DNA from: Zygnema circumcarinatum
Lineage: Eukaryota > Streptophyta > Zygnematophyceae > Zygnematales > Zygnemataceae
Direction: 5' to 3'
DNA length: 62,834 nucleotides
Assembly (NCBI GenBank): GCA_037447605.1
Contig: CM074818.1
Span: 782,651 to 845,484, forward strand
Shown here piece after piece: positions 1 to 11,600 of the stretch. The notes beneath the pieces are model-generated. The model was not told the DNA's origin. It saw nothing but the letters and a program-made list of their open reading frames with translations, and made no database searches. Each line of letters begins with the position of its first letter. Within the stretch, counting starts at the first letter, position 1. A program made the translations under genes and the position numbers.

Positions 1-58
1 AGGGAGGGAGGGAGGGAGGGAGGGGAGGGAGGGAGGGAGGGAGGGAGAGAGGGAGGGA
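1..58. repeat. (GGGA)n simple repeat
   Basis: Nearly pure AGGG/GGGA tetranucleotide repeat at the window edge. The purine-rich strand is the + strand. No coding signal is seen. Confidence 0.9.
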
Positions 59-343
59 TCACGAGCCCAAAAGTAAAGCCCATATTCAAACGAGTCCCCA
101 TTGGGGTACCAAACAAGCACAGCTTTTATTTATTTTCCTTCCTACTTCTTCGTTCCTTAGCATCGGTGGAAAACAGCAGCATTGGTGGTTCATGCGAGCA
201 TCCATGCACCCCAAAAACATGCAATTAACACACTACCAATGCTAGAGGGTTTCAATCGTTAAAAAAACAAAAAAAAAAAAAAATGTAGAAAGGGAAAATC
301 GAAATCCGTACTTCTTTTAAGTGAACATCAGGAAAACAAACAG

Positions 344-575
344 GATGGGTTCCACTGTTTATTCCACTTTTTATTCCACTTTATCCCACCCTTTATTCCA
401 CTCTTTATTCCACTGTTTGTTCTACTGTTTATCCCACTCTTTATCTCACTGTTTATTCCACTGTTTGTTCTACTGTTTATCCCACCCTTTATTCCACTCT
501 TTATTCCACTGTTTGTTCTACTGTTTATCCCACTCTTTATCTCGCTGTTATTCCACTGTTTATCCCATTTTTATT
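344..575. repeat. 12-bp-type tandem array (TTTATTCCACTG variants)
   Basis: Degenerate tandem copies of a unit close to TTTATTCCACTG, organised in a higher-order block of about 50 bp that recurs near 406, 453 and 509. The short reading frame across it is a repeat artefact. The flanking bases 59-343 and 576-1136 hold only an A-run near 270, a short CATG repeat near 708-726 and scattered CCCTAA words; I see no gene there. Confidence 0.8.
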
Positions 576-1136
576 AAAATAAAATGTCCAATTACAGGGT
601 GTTTCAAGTTTTCCTTCACACATTCCTCCAACATTCTGTCAATGAATTACTAGTTCCCACAGGGCCCCTCCCACCTGCTTGCCTTCTCCTCCTTCTCATC
701 AGCGCCTCATGCATGCATGCATGCAAGGCCCCTCTCCAACCCTAATTTTAGCCCTAAAAGTACACCCACCGACCTACCCCTACTTCCTCCTCTGACTAAA
801 CCGCTGACGCTCGCCTTCAACCCCAACTTTAATTTCAGCAGAGTCCATCACAATGTTCCTTGACCTAATTCTCTAAAAACTCAAACTCTAAAGCTTGCGC
901 AGACTTGAAGTTTGAACCCTAATCCGCACGCTGACTCGAAGCCTAACCCTAAAATTGACAGCAGTCATGTCAAGTGGACTCTTAACCCTAATCTAGCGAT
1001 GCGCAAGCCTTTACGAAGCCCAAATTCTAACCCTGTGACGTTGATCCGGTATCGGTAGACCTTGCTTTTGCATGTAACCCTAATCCTTGCCCTAATTCTT
1101 GCCCTCACTTCCGGTTTAACATCATGTCATAGCTCT

Positions 1137-1282
1137 CACACATTTTTATCTATTTTCTGAGTCGAACCCTAACCCTAATCTAACCCTAACCCTGATCTTA
1201 ACCTAACCCTAACCCTAACCCTAACCCTAATCTAACCCTAACCCTCATCTTAACCCTAATTTTAACCCTAATCCTAAAATGA
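1137..1282. repeat. Interstitial telomere-like CCCTAA array
   Basis: Short degenerate array of AACCCT/CCCTAA hexamers interrupted by variants such as AATCT and GATCTT. The unit is the 6-mer, unlike the 7-mer TTTAGGG words that dominate the introns near 53-55.5 kb. It could mark an old telomeric insertion or repair scar. Bases 1283-1727 show no gene. Confidence 0.8.
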
Positions 1283-1727
1283 GAACAACTGTTGGGTCCC
1301 TTCTGCACCTCATGCGAAGTTCTTGGCCTTCGGCTGCCCCAACACTGAACCTAGACCTCCAAGCGCCATTCCGTGTCGCAGTTCCGTAACGCGATTGGAT
1401 GTTCACATCGAGCCCCTGTTTTACACTCAGTAGAACAATCCAGCATATTTTTCCACCGACTCGTCGCCACAGCGAACCGTTGCACAGTTCAACAAAGCAT
1501 TCAGTTAATTGTTAAGCAGCATAGAAGTTGTAGACACGTGTTTCCCTTTTATGCTAAAGTTCTCGTTTTGGTCACAGTTAGCGTTTTATTCAAAGAAGTA
1601 TACAGAAGCGGTTCCATTTATTCCGTATATTTTGAAGTCCCAAAGTCGTAGGCCGTACCTATGGTCCGTACATATCACAACGTGTTGAAGTCCCGCACTT
1701 AAAGTCGCCGCGGTCCGCAGCGGAGCA

Positions 1728-2729
1728 CAGAAACAAAAAGAGACAAAATATATTGGGTAGTGATATTTCCACCCCTTTTTTGGATCCAAACACCCCTTCC
1801 CGGCCGGGCAGATTTCAAAAAGGATTAAAAACGGAAAATGCTTTTTTCACACCTTTCTGGAATCGATACCCACCCTCCATCGGCAGATCATATATTTTGC
1901 GAAACAAGGAAAATGATAACCCGTCACCCCATTTTGAATATCCCGCCTACCTGATTTTTTTTCACGCGTGCGGTCAATCGCAGCCGTCGATTTCCTCGCA
2001 TATCGCAACACGACAGATCACTATTTGATCTGCAGCCGGGCTCGGTCACAGCGAATGGCACTTGCCCACGTATCCCGCCAAAGTCGTCTCAAAAGTTTGT
2101 CCGTACAAATGTGGTACGGTCGCAACTTTGAGGAACCCAAAATTTCATACATTGAGAGCTTGAACCAATCAAACGTTTCCACGTCGACATGTAACACCTG
2201 GCAGATGTTGATTGGCTAGAAGCTGACAATGACGAGATCTCGGGCCGAGGGACGCAAGCACTCGCAGGTGCGATCCGGCTTTGACGGGACTCGTGGGCGC
2301 TTTCCATTCGCTGAGATCGAGCCCGGCTGCAGATCGAACGGTGATCTGCAGTGGTGCGATCTGCGAGGGAATCGACAGCTGCGATTGATACGCACGTGTG
2401 AAGGACGGACACCCGCGAACGATCTCGGCGGACGGATCTTCCGCTCCGAGCGGATTCGGGCAGGCAGATATTTCTTTCCCTCTAAAAAAAAAATTCAGGG
2501 AGGCGGGATACAGTATTCAAAATGCAGTGACGGGGTATCATTTTCCTTGGTTAGAAAAAATAAAATCAGCCTACGAAAGGTGGGTATCGATTCTAAAAAG
2601 GTGTGAAAAAAACATTTTCCGTTTTTAATCCTTTTTGAAATCTGCCCGGCCGGGAAGGGGTGTTTGGATCCAAAAAAGGGGTGGAAATATCACTACCCTA
2701 ATTTTTTTGTCTCTTTTTGTTTCTGTTTG
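1728..2729. mobile_element. ~1.0 kb foldback (long inverted repeat) element
   Basis: Left arm (about 1728-2092) and right arm (about 2265-2729) are inverted copies of each other. The outermost matching words are CAGAAACAAAAAGAGACAAA on the left and its complement on the right. Next inward both arms carry GGTAGTGATATTTCCACC, GGATCCAAA, CCGGCCGGGCAGAT and CTGCAGCCGGGCTCG. The right arm has about 95 extra bases near 2400-2495. The central spacer (about 2093-2264) encodes nothing recognisable, so this looks like a non-autonomous foldback or very long TIR element. No clear target duplication was found. Confidence 0.8.
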
Positions 2730-2761
2730 TTTTTTTACTACTCAATATATTTGGACATGTT

Positions 2762-2957
2762 AGGGGGAGTCAGACCTTGACCATCGCCAAATCAATTTCG
2801 TAAGCCTGTCGGGCGAATTAAGCATTGGCAGGTACGCATTTCGGTACGGCTATGTACGGTGGAGCCGCGGATCCCGACCCGGGATTCGTACACGAACCTT
2901 TTACTGTATGAGGAATTCGGGAATTTCGTAAGCGATGGTCAAGGTCGGACTCCTTCT
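2762..2957. mobile_element. 196 bp MITE, family 1 copy a
   Basis: Terminal inverted repeats AGGGGGAGTCAGACC (left) and AGAAGGAGTCCGACC (right end read on the other strand) continue into CTTGACCATCGC. The element is flanked by a direct GTT at 2759-2761 and 2958-2960, a 3 bp target-site duplication. The interior has no coding capacity. It shares its end sequence and target-duplication length with the element at 17416-17574. Confidence 0.75.
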
Positions 2958-4412
2958 GTTTGAAACTAAATCAAATACGGCCAAGCAATCCGATTATGCC
3001 GTCTGTCGTTAGCCAGCCGCCTGCCATCTGTCCCCTTCTGGAAGTCCGGCAGTTATTGAAAAAACAGAACAAGTACTTTTCTAAAAGCCCGAGTACCAAA
3101 GAACCAACAGATAGTAGTACTAATTATTTGTTTGGTTTAGACCTCCTGGTGGAATCCAGGCTGGCCCTAGCGACTGTGTGGACCCTTTCATCACCTTCAA
3201 TGGACAATTTGACTGTACGGAAATCTTGATTGTTGTCGTACTACTGGAGAAGGACGTATGGATGTGACGTGGTGCCTCGACTGCTTGGTGTCAAATTTTG
3301 GAAATTAGCAAACAGCCAAAATATGGTCAAACAGGTCAAACTGAGTCTCGTACCTTGCCGACTGATTGTGTACTGTACCTTGACCGGATACTCGGGAATT
3401 TCACGTGACCGTACAGTTGTAGTTTGTTTTTTAGGGGTACACATAACTGTCCGCTGCGGCCGAAACAAAAATTTGAAATTTAGAAATGCGGAACCTTTGG
3501 TTATTTTCAATCGAAATTTCTGGCATAAAAATGTCTGCATCTCCCCCTTTTATTTTGGAAAGTACTATTTACAGTGTTCTTTTTCAGAAAACAGTCACTC
3601 TTTCGCCGGGCAGCTTGTACAAAGGATTTTTTAGCGAAAAATGCTGTTTCATACTTTTTAGAATAGATACAGACCTTTTTTCGTTGGGTGTACGGATGGT
3701 GATTTGAATGTACGAAGGCCGCGTCTACAATGTAAGGGCGCAACACGTGGAGCGACATGATTGGACGGGGCAACAGATGACGTGACAAGTATGCTTGGGA
3801 CCGTGACGTGACGAAACGAGACGCGAAAAAAGTGGAGTCCGCGGACGGCAGTCGGAAATGGCGCGAAAAAAAACTGACAGACTTTAAAAACCCATTTTAG
3901 GGTTTTTGCGTGCGTCTGCCGCACCTCCTCTGTACAGTTCGCGCAGGCAGCAGGAGATGAGATCCCTCACACGTAGAGGATCAATTGGAGACTGCTCTGA
4001 TGCAAGCCTCTTGGATAGGCTTTAGTAATCATTCAGGCATTGGACCAGGCAAGGTGTTGATAGGGATGATAGAAGCATTCAGGCAGCAGAAGGAGAGCGG
4101 GATGAAGTGAACAGGATGTTGGACATATGAAATGACAGAATTTTCTTGAAGCGTACCCCGGCCATGGTGTGGCTGGGAATTTTCTGTATATCAAAAAGTC
4201 TCCTTATAGACACTCAAAAACCGTAAAATGGGTTTTTAAAGTTTGTCAGTTTTAATTCCCGCCATTTCCGACTGCCATCCGCGGACTCCACTTTTTTCGC
4301 GTCTTGTTTCGTCACGTCACGGTCCCAAACATACTTGTCACGTCATATGTTGCAGCGACCAATCATAACGCTCCACGTGTTGCGCCGTTATACCTTGTAA
4401 AGGCGGGCGCAT

Positions 4413-4954
4413 TGTACAGTGGGGGGTCCTCGTATTTACCACCCCAAGGAGTGCGTCGTCAATATTTTCGCCCCAATTTTGCCGAAACCACTTTTTTGTA
4501 CGGTAACTTGTGTTAGCCGTACTGTTCGTACTGTTCGTACTGCCCGTACTGTCCTTATTATCTGTACTAGCCGTTACGGGCTTACGCAAAACGCACCTGA
4601 TCTCCCCGCTCGTGCCGCCGTAAGAGGCGCTCGCTCCTCTCCCCGACTTCTTGACTTAGATACGATACGGTACGATACGATACGGTCAATATGATACGAA
4701 ACTCCCCGATGGTTGGATAACGACAGTATGTACGACAGTATATGCGTCACGATATGTCACGATACGATACGATGCTAAATGATACAGTACGATATGGTAC
4801 GATATGGTACGGTACGATACGTACGGTTCAACATGAACTTTAACATAATACCGCCCGTCTATTCGTAACACGAACCTTATATATGCAAATTTAATATTTT
4901 CGCCTCATTTTGCCCGGAACCAGGGTGGAAAATATGAGGACCCCCTACTGTACA
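4413..4954. mobile_element. Nested TIR element inside the foldback arm
   Basis: Ends are inverted copies: TGTACAGTGGGGGGTCCTC on the left against TGTACAGTAGGGGGTCCTC on the right, followed by an imperfect match through the next ~10 bases. Because TGTACA is palindromic, the border between TIR and target duplication is uncertain. It interrupts a sequence that is continuous in the opposite arm near 3712, so it inserted after the foldback formed. The interior contains a GATAC-type pentamer repeat and no protein-coding signal. Confidence 0.65.
4655..4830. repeat. Degenerate GATAC/ACGGT pentamer repeat
   Basis: Tandem ACGAT/ACGGT/GATAC words, such as GATACGATACGGTACGATAC, within the nested TIR element. 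It reads as simple sequence on both strands. Confidence 0.75.
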
Positions 4955-5105
4955 TTCAAAATCACCATCCGTACACCCGACGAAAAAGGTCTGTATCTAT
5001 TCTGAAAAGTATGAAACAGCATTTTTCCCTAAAAAATCCTTTGTACAAGCTGCCCGGCGAAAAAGTGACTGTTTTCCCAAAAAAGACATTGTAAATAGTA
5101 CATTC

Positions 5106-5690
5106 CTTTATTTATTTTTTTATTTATTTTTTTTTTATTCCCGACTCCCGACTCAACCATTTTTTTCCCGAACCACAACTCAGAAATAGATAAAAAAAAT
5201 AATAATTCAATAGAATATAATAAGATATCAGTTTGTTTGAAATGATTTCTTTATTTCGAATTTTCACTGAAAGTCAATTTTCTGTACCAAATTTCCCGGT
5301 GGTACGGTCAGTCGTGTAAGGCACGGCTTGTGTCAAAGCGGTTTCCGTACCGTACGAGACCGTACTTTCATACCAGACATCATGGAATTTGTACGGTACG
5401 GTTAATAAATTTTTGTCTGACACGCACTGTACACCGACTTCCTTGAGCTGACCGCGGTTCATCGCAAAACCCCCGTAAAACATTTCTCCGTCCCAACTCG
5501 ACATAAAACAAATTACTTTACTGGGCCGTCACTCCGATCCAAGGCCTGTCACGGTATTTTTTCCCTGCCCGCTCCCAACAATTTTTCCATTTCTCATTTT
5601 TCTCGTCCTTCCCAGGGTAGCCGCCCGAGCCCCCGTCCCCCCCGGCCGCCAACTCAGATCCGGTCCCGCACAGCCTGCCATTCCGAAGCC
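5106..5690 (+). promoter_or_regulatory. Upstream region of the FAS1/Pro-rich gene
   Basis: The interval between the foldback element and the first ATG at 5691 has an AT-rich part (5106-5260), GTAC-rich sequence (5280-5420) and then CT-rich sequence that probably includes the 5' untranslated leader. The transcription start cannot be placed from sequence alone. Confidence 0.35.
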
Positions 5691-8600
5691 ATGGCTGCCA
5701 CGAGGGAGGCGGCGCCGCCATGGATGCGGCCATGGCGGATCCTCCTCGTTGTGCTGCTGAGCGTAGGGGGGGAGTGCCACGTGGCACAGGAAGAGGACAC
5801 GTGGCAAGTGGAGGTGGAAGCAGGCCTCAAGGCTCTGCGGCGCCATGGCGGGTTCGGGGAGGCGGCATGGGCGGGCGAGGAGGTTGTCTGGGCGGCGGGG
5901 CGGGGAGGGAGAGGGAGGACGCTGCTCGCGCCGACAGACAGAGCGGTGGAGGGCGTGGAGAGGGGGGAGCTGCGCAGGGCCATGGGGATGCATCTCCTGC
6001 GGGAGAGGCTGCCGTTCCAGGAGCTGAAGGTGAGAAAGGGGGGGAGAGGGAGAGGGAGAGTGAGGAAGAGGGAGAGGGAGAGAGAGGGAGAGGAAGAGAG
6101 TGGGGGAGAGGGTGTGTGGGAGGGAGTGAAGGGAGAGGAAGAGAAAGGGGGAGGGGGAGGGTGAGGGCGAGGGGGAGGGGAAACGGTGGCTGAGTGAGGA
6201 TTTGGGGAGTAGCAAGGGATTGTAGGGAGGACGTGGAGGGAGAAGCGGCGAGGAAAGAAGAAGGTTAGGGTTGGGGAGGGAGAGGGTGAAGGGCAGAAAG
6301 CGAGGAGGGGGGAGAAGGAAGAGAGAGGGAGTGGGGAGTCGGAAGGGAATGTAGGGAGGACGAGGGAGGGAAAGTGGGGAGGAATGGAGAGGGAGAGACC
6401 TGTGGGAGAAAGGTGGAGAGGGAATGTGGGGTGGGAGACAGAGGGAAAGACTAGGGGGAGGGGGTAGGCGGGGGAGGGATTGGGGAGGGAATGGGGATTG
6501 GAGAGCGAGAAGACTGGAGAGGGAGACGGCAGGAGAAGGTGAATGGGAGGCAGAAAGGCTCAGGGTAGGGAGAGAATGTGGGGAGAGAGACGGAGGGAGA
6601 GTCTAGGGGGAGGGATTGGGGAGTGGGAGAGAGAGAAGAGTGGAGAGGGGGATGGCAGGAGAAGGTGAATGGGGGGCAGGAAGGCGCAGGGTAGGGAGAG
6701 AATGTGGGGAGAGAGACGGATGGAGAGACGAAGGGGAGGGATTGGGGAGTGGGAGAGCGAGAAGAGTGGAGAGGGGACGGCAGGAGAAGGTGAAATGGGA
6801 GGGAAAAGGGCGCAGGTTAGGGAGAGAATGTGGGAGGGAGACGGAGGGAGAGACTAGGGGGTGGGATTGGGGAGTGGGAGAGCGAGAAGAGTGGAGAGGG
6901 AGACGGCAGGAGAAGGTGAATGCGAGGCAGAAAGGCGCAGGGTAGGGAGAGAATGTGGGGCGGGAGACGGAGGAGAGGGGGAGAGGTAAGGACCATGGTA
7001 AGAGGAGTGGGAAGTGCGGAGGAAATGTGGGGAGGGAGGTGAAAGGAGTGTGGATGGAGATTGAGGGAGAGGGAAATGGAGTGAACAGTGAATATTGGGA
7101 GGGGGAGAGGGGTGGAGAAGGTATAGGAGGGGAAAGGAGAGGGGGCAGGGAAGAATGAAATGAAGGGGAATGTAGGGTTTGAAAACGAAAGGAAATATGA
7201 GGGAGCTGTAGGAGGAGGGAGGGAAGAGAGAGGGAGGGGAAGAGGGAGAGGAAACGAATGGAGGGGGTCGAGGATTGGAGAGCAGGAGGGCGGGGAGGAA
7301 AAGAAGGGGAGGGAGATGAACGAGAGACGGCAGGAAAAAGAAAAAAAATGGAGGTGAGGACGGGTAATCAGTTGAACATGGTATTCCTATAGTTTTTTTT
7401 GCTTGTAGTCACATAATGTCGTCCGTTAGTGACATAGTGACTTTTATGTTTACGAGGGTGTTTCCGCCAGGGGGGTGTGAACACAGAGCATGTCACTTGT
7501 ATGCTGTTCTTGAGAATCCGACAAGACATTCTTTTGAATGCAGGCCATTGGATCGGGAAGATGGGAGATTCCTACTCTCTCGAATGTTCCTGTCTATGCC
7601 TCGGCTAAGCCTCCTATGCATTGTTCCATCGACCCAATGTCTGATACTCCACCCGGAATAATCTTCAACAATATCTCCAATATATATGTCGGACCCAGCC
7701 TTGTAATTCATGGAATTGACCGTACATTGGTTTCTCCTTCAATCTTAAAATCCTACTCCTCAATCCCTCGAGCAGAATCGCTCGAAAACTTGCAGCCTCT
7801 CTCTCTCTCCCGTCACCTCTTGCAATCTTCTGAAGCACCACCGCTAGTGGGAAAGCATCCACCTGGTGTGGGTGGGCACCCTCCGGGTGTGGGAAGGAGA
7901 GGACCTCGGGGAAGGCATCCGCCTGGTGTAGGGCGCCGTCCTCCTGGAACTGGTCACCACCCTCTTGGAACTGGTCACCACCCTCCTGGAACTGGTCACC
8001 ACCCTCTTGGAACTGGTCACCACCCTCCTGGAACTGGTCGCCACCCTCCTGGAACTGGTCGCCATCCTCCTGGATTCGGGCGCCACCCTCCTGGAACAGG
8101 GCACCACCCTCCACGTTCTGGAAAGCGATGCCACAAGGACCCAACTCGCTGTCTCCGTGTCGATTACAATCCCGTGCTCCTTAGCGATCCGGGCGCGACC
8201 ACCTGCTGCAGGTACGCTGAATTCATGATTTGTTTCACTGTACCTCCTCTTCTTTTAAAAACCATTTCAAAGTCCTATCTGGGCTATTGTCTTTCTTTTT
8301 TGATGTGTTTCTCAACTGCGGATCTTAACGCCTCCCTTTTGATGTGTGCAGTAAGACCTGTGTGAACATTCAGACGGATAGCAAACATTGTGGGGCCTGC
8401 TTCGTCCGGTGTAGCCGGGGAGTGTCCTGCCTAGTTGGGAAATGTAACGAGACACTAACTCCCCCCATACCAACGAGTCCGTCTCCCCCACCCCCACTTA
8501 CTATTAGCCCATCTCCTCCATCTCCAGTGACTACGAGCCCCTCTCCCCCACCCCCAATATCCATTACCCCAACTACTCCACCTTCAGTGACTTCAAGCCC

Positions 8601-11600
8601 CTCTCCCCCACCCCCCATAACCGTTACCCCAAATCCTCCACCTCCACTAACTACAAGCCCCTCTCCCCCACCCCCCATAACCATTACCCCAACTCCTCCA
8701 CCTCCAGTGACTACAAGCCCCTCTCCCCCACCCCCCATAACCATTACCCCATCTCCTCCACCTCTAGTGACTACGAGCCCCTCTCCCCCACCTCCCATAA
8801 CCATTACCCCAACTCCACCTCCAGTGACTACAAGCCCCTCTCCCCCACCCCCCATATCCATTACCCCAACTCCACCTCCAGTGACTACAAGCCCCTCTCC
8901 CCCACCCCCCATATCCATTACCCCAACTCCACCTCCACTAACCACCCCCTCATAACCGTTACCCCAAATCCTCCACCTCCACTAACTACAAGCCCCTCTC
9001 CCCCACCCCCCATAACCATTACCCCAACTCCTCCACCTCCAGTGATCACAAGCCCGTCTCCCCCACCCACCATAGCCATTACCCCATCTCCTCCACCTCT
9101 AGTGACTACGAGCCCCTCTCCCCCACCTCCCATAACCATTACCCCAACTCCACCTCCACTAACCACGAGTCCCTCTCCCCCACCCCCAATAACCATTACC
9201 CCAACTCCACCTCCAGTGACTACAAGCCCCTCTCCCCCACCCCCCATATCCATTACCCCAACTCCACCTCCACTAACCACGAGCCCCTCTCCCCCACCCC
9301 CCATAACCGTTACCCCAAATCCTCCACCTCCACTAACTACAAGCCCCTCTCCCCCACCCCCCATAACCATTACCCCAACTCCTCCACCTCCAGTGATCAC
9401 AAGCCCGTCTCCCCCACCCACCATAGCCATTACCCCAACTCCTCCACCTCCAGTGACTACGAGCCCCTCTCCCCCACCTCCCATAACCATTACCCCAACT
9501 CCACCTCCACTAACCACGAGTCCCTCTCCCCCACCCCCAATAACCATTACCCCAACTCCTCCACCTCCAGTGACTACAAGCCCCTCTCCCCCACCCCCCA
9601 TATCCATTACCCCAACTCCACCTCCACCCCACACCCCCCATAACCGTTACCCCAAATCCTCCACCTCCACTAACTACAAGCCCCTCTCCCCCACCCCCCT
9701 TAACCATTACCCCAACTCCTCCACCTCCAATGATCACAAGCCCGTCTCCCCCACCCACCATAGCCATTACCCCATCTCCTCCACCTGTAGTGACTACGAG
9801 CCCCTCTCCCCCACCTCCCATAACCATTACCCCAACTCCACCTCCAGTGACTACAAGCCCCTCTCCCCCACCCCCCATAACCATTACCCCATCTCCACCA
9901 CCAGTGACAACGAGCCCCTCTCCCCCACCCCCCATAACCATTACCCCAACTCCTCCACCTCCAGTGACTACAAGCCCCTCTCCCCCACCCCCCATAACCA
10001 TTACCCCAACTCCTCCACCTCAAGTGACTACAAGCCCCTCTCCCCCACCCCCCATAACAATCACCCCAACTCCTCCACCACCAGTGACTACGAGCCCCTC
10101 TCTCCGACCACCCATAACCATTACACCATCTCCTCCACCTCCACTAACTACGAGCCCCTCTCCTCCACCCCCCATAACCATTACCCCAACTCCACCTCCA
10201 GTGACCACGAGCCCCTCTCCCCCACCCCCCATAACCATTACCCCATCTCCTCCACCTCCACTGACTACAAGCCCCTCTCCCCCACCCCCCATAACCATTA
10301 CCCCAACTCCACCTCCAGTGACTACGAGCCCCTCTCCCCCACCCCCCATAACCATTACCCCATCTCCTCCACCTCCAGTGACCACGAGCCCCTCTCCTCC
10401 ACCCCCCATAACCATTACCCCAACTCCACCTCCAGTGACTACAAGCCCCTCTCCCCCACCCCCCATAACCATTACCCCAACTCCTCCACCTCCTGTGACT
10501 ACAAGCCCCTCTCCCCCACCCCCCATAACCATCACCCCAACTCCTCCACCTCCAGTGACTACGAGCCCCTCTCTCCGACCACCCATAACCATTACACCAT
10601 CTCCTCCACCTCCACTAACTACGAGAGCCCTCTCCTCCAACCCCCCATAACCATTACCCCATCTCCACCACCAGTGACAACGAGCCCCTCTCCCCCACCC
10701 CCCATAACCATTACCCCAACTCCTCCACCACCAATGACTACGAGCCCCTCTCCCCCACCCCCCATAACCATTACCCCATCTCCTCCACCACTAGTGACTA
10801 CAAGCCCGTCTCCCCCACCACCCATAACCATTACTCCAACTCCTCCACCTCTAGTGACTACGAGCCCCTCTCCCCCACCCCCCATAACCATTACCCCATC
10901 TCCTCCACCTCCAGTGACCCCCCCCATAACCATTACCCCAAATCCTCCACCTCCAGTGACCACGAGGCCCACTCCTCCACCTCCCATAACCATTTCTCCA
11001 TCTCGTCCACCTCCAGTGACTACAAGCCTCTCTCCGCCACCCCCCATAACCATTACCCCATCTCCTCCACCTCCAATGACTACAAGCCCCTCTCCCCCAC
11101 CCCCCATAACCATTACCCCATCTCCACCACCAGTGACAACGAGCCCCTCTCCCCCACCCCCCATAACCATTACCCCATCTCCTCCACCTCCACTGACTAC
11201 AAGCCCCTCTCCCCCACCCCCCATAACAGTTACCCCAACTCCTCCACCTCCAGTGACTACGAGCCCCTCTCCCCCACCCCCCATAACCATTACCCCATCT
11301 CCACCACCAGTGACCAGTCTCCCCCACTAACCATTACCCCTCTCCTCCACCTCCACTAACTACGAGCCCCTCTCCTCCAACCCCCATAACAGTTACCCCA
11401 ACTCCTCCACCTCAAGTGACTACGAGCCCCTCTCCCCCACCCCCCATAACCATTACTCCAACTCCTCCACCTCCAGTGACTACGAGCCCCTCTCCCCCAC
11501 CCCCCATAACCATTACCCCATCTCCTCCACCTCCAATGACTACAAGCCCCTCTCCCCCACCCCCATAATAGTTACCCCAACTCCACCTCCAGTGACTACG

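Larger units (their letters stand above)
3560..5105. mobile_element. Second foldback element, interrupted by a nested insertion
   Basis: Sequence at about 3560-3712 (including GCCGGGCAGCTTGTACAAAG) is repeated inverted at about 4955-5105. The inner part at about 3785-3905 (including GTGGAGTCCGCGGACGGCAG) is repeated inverted at about 4207-4340. The right arm is split by the nested TIR element at 4413-4954. The central part (3910-4200) has no gene signal. Bases 2958-3559 also hold nothing I can identify as a gene. Confidence 0.75.

Noticed and set aside
4686-4871. Tyr/Ser/His-rich small protein in 4.7-4.9 kb
   Set aside because: Translation of the GATAC pentamer repeat inside a transposable element.
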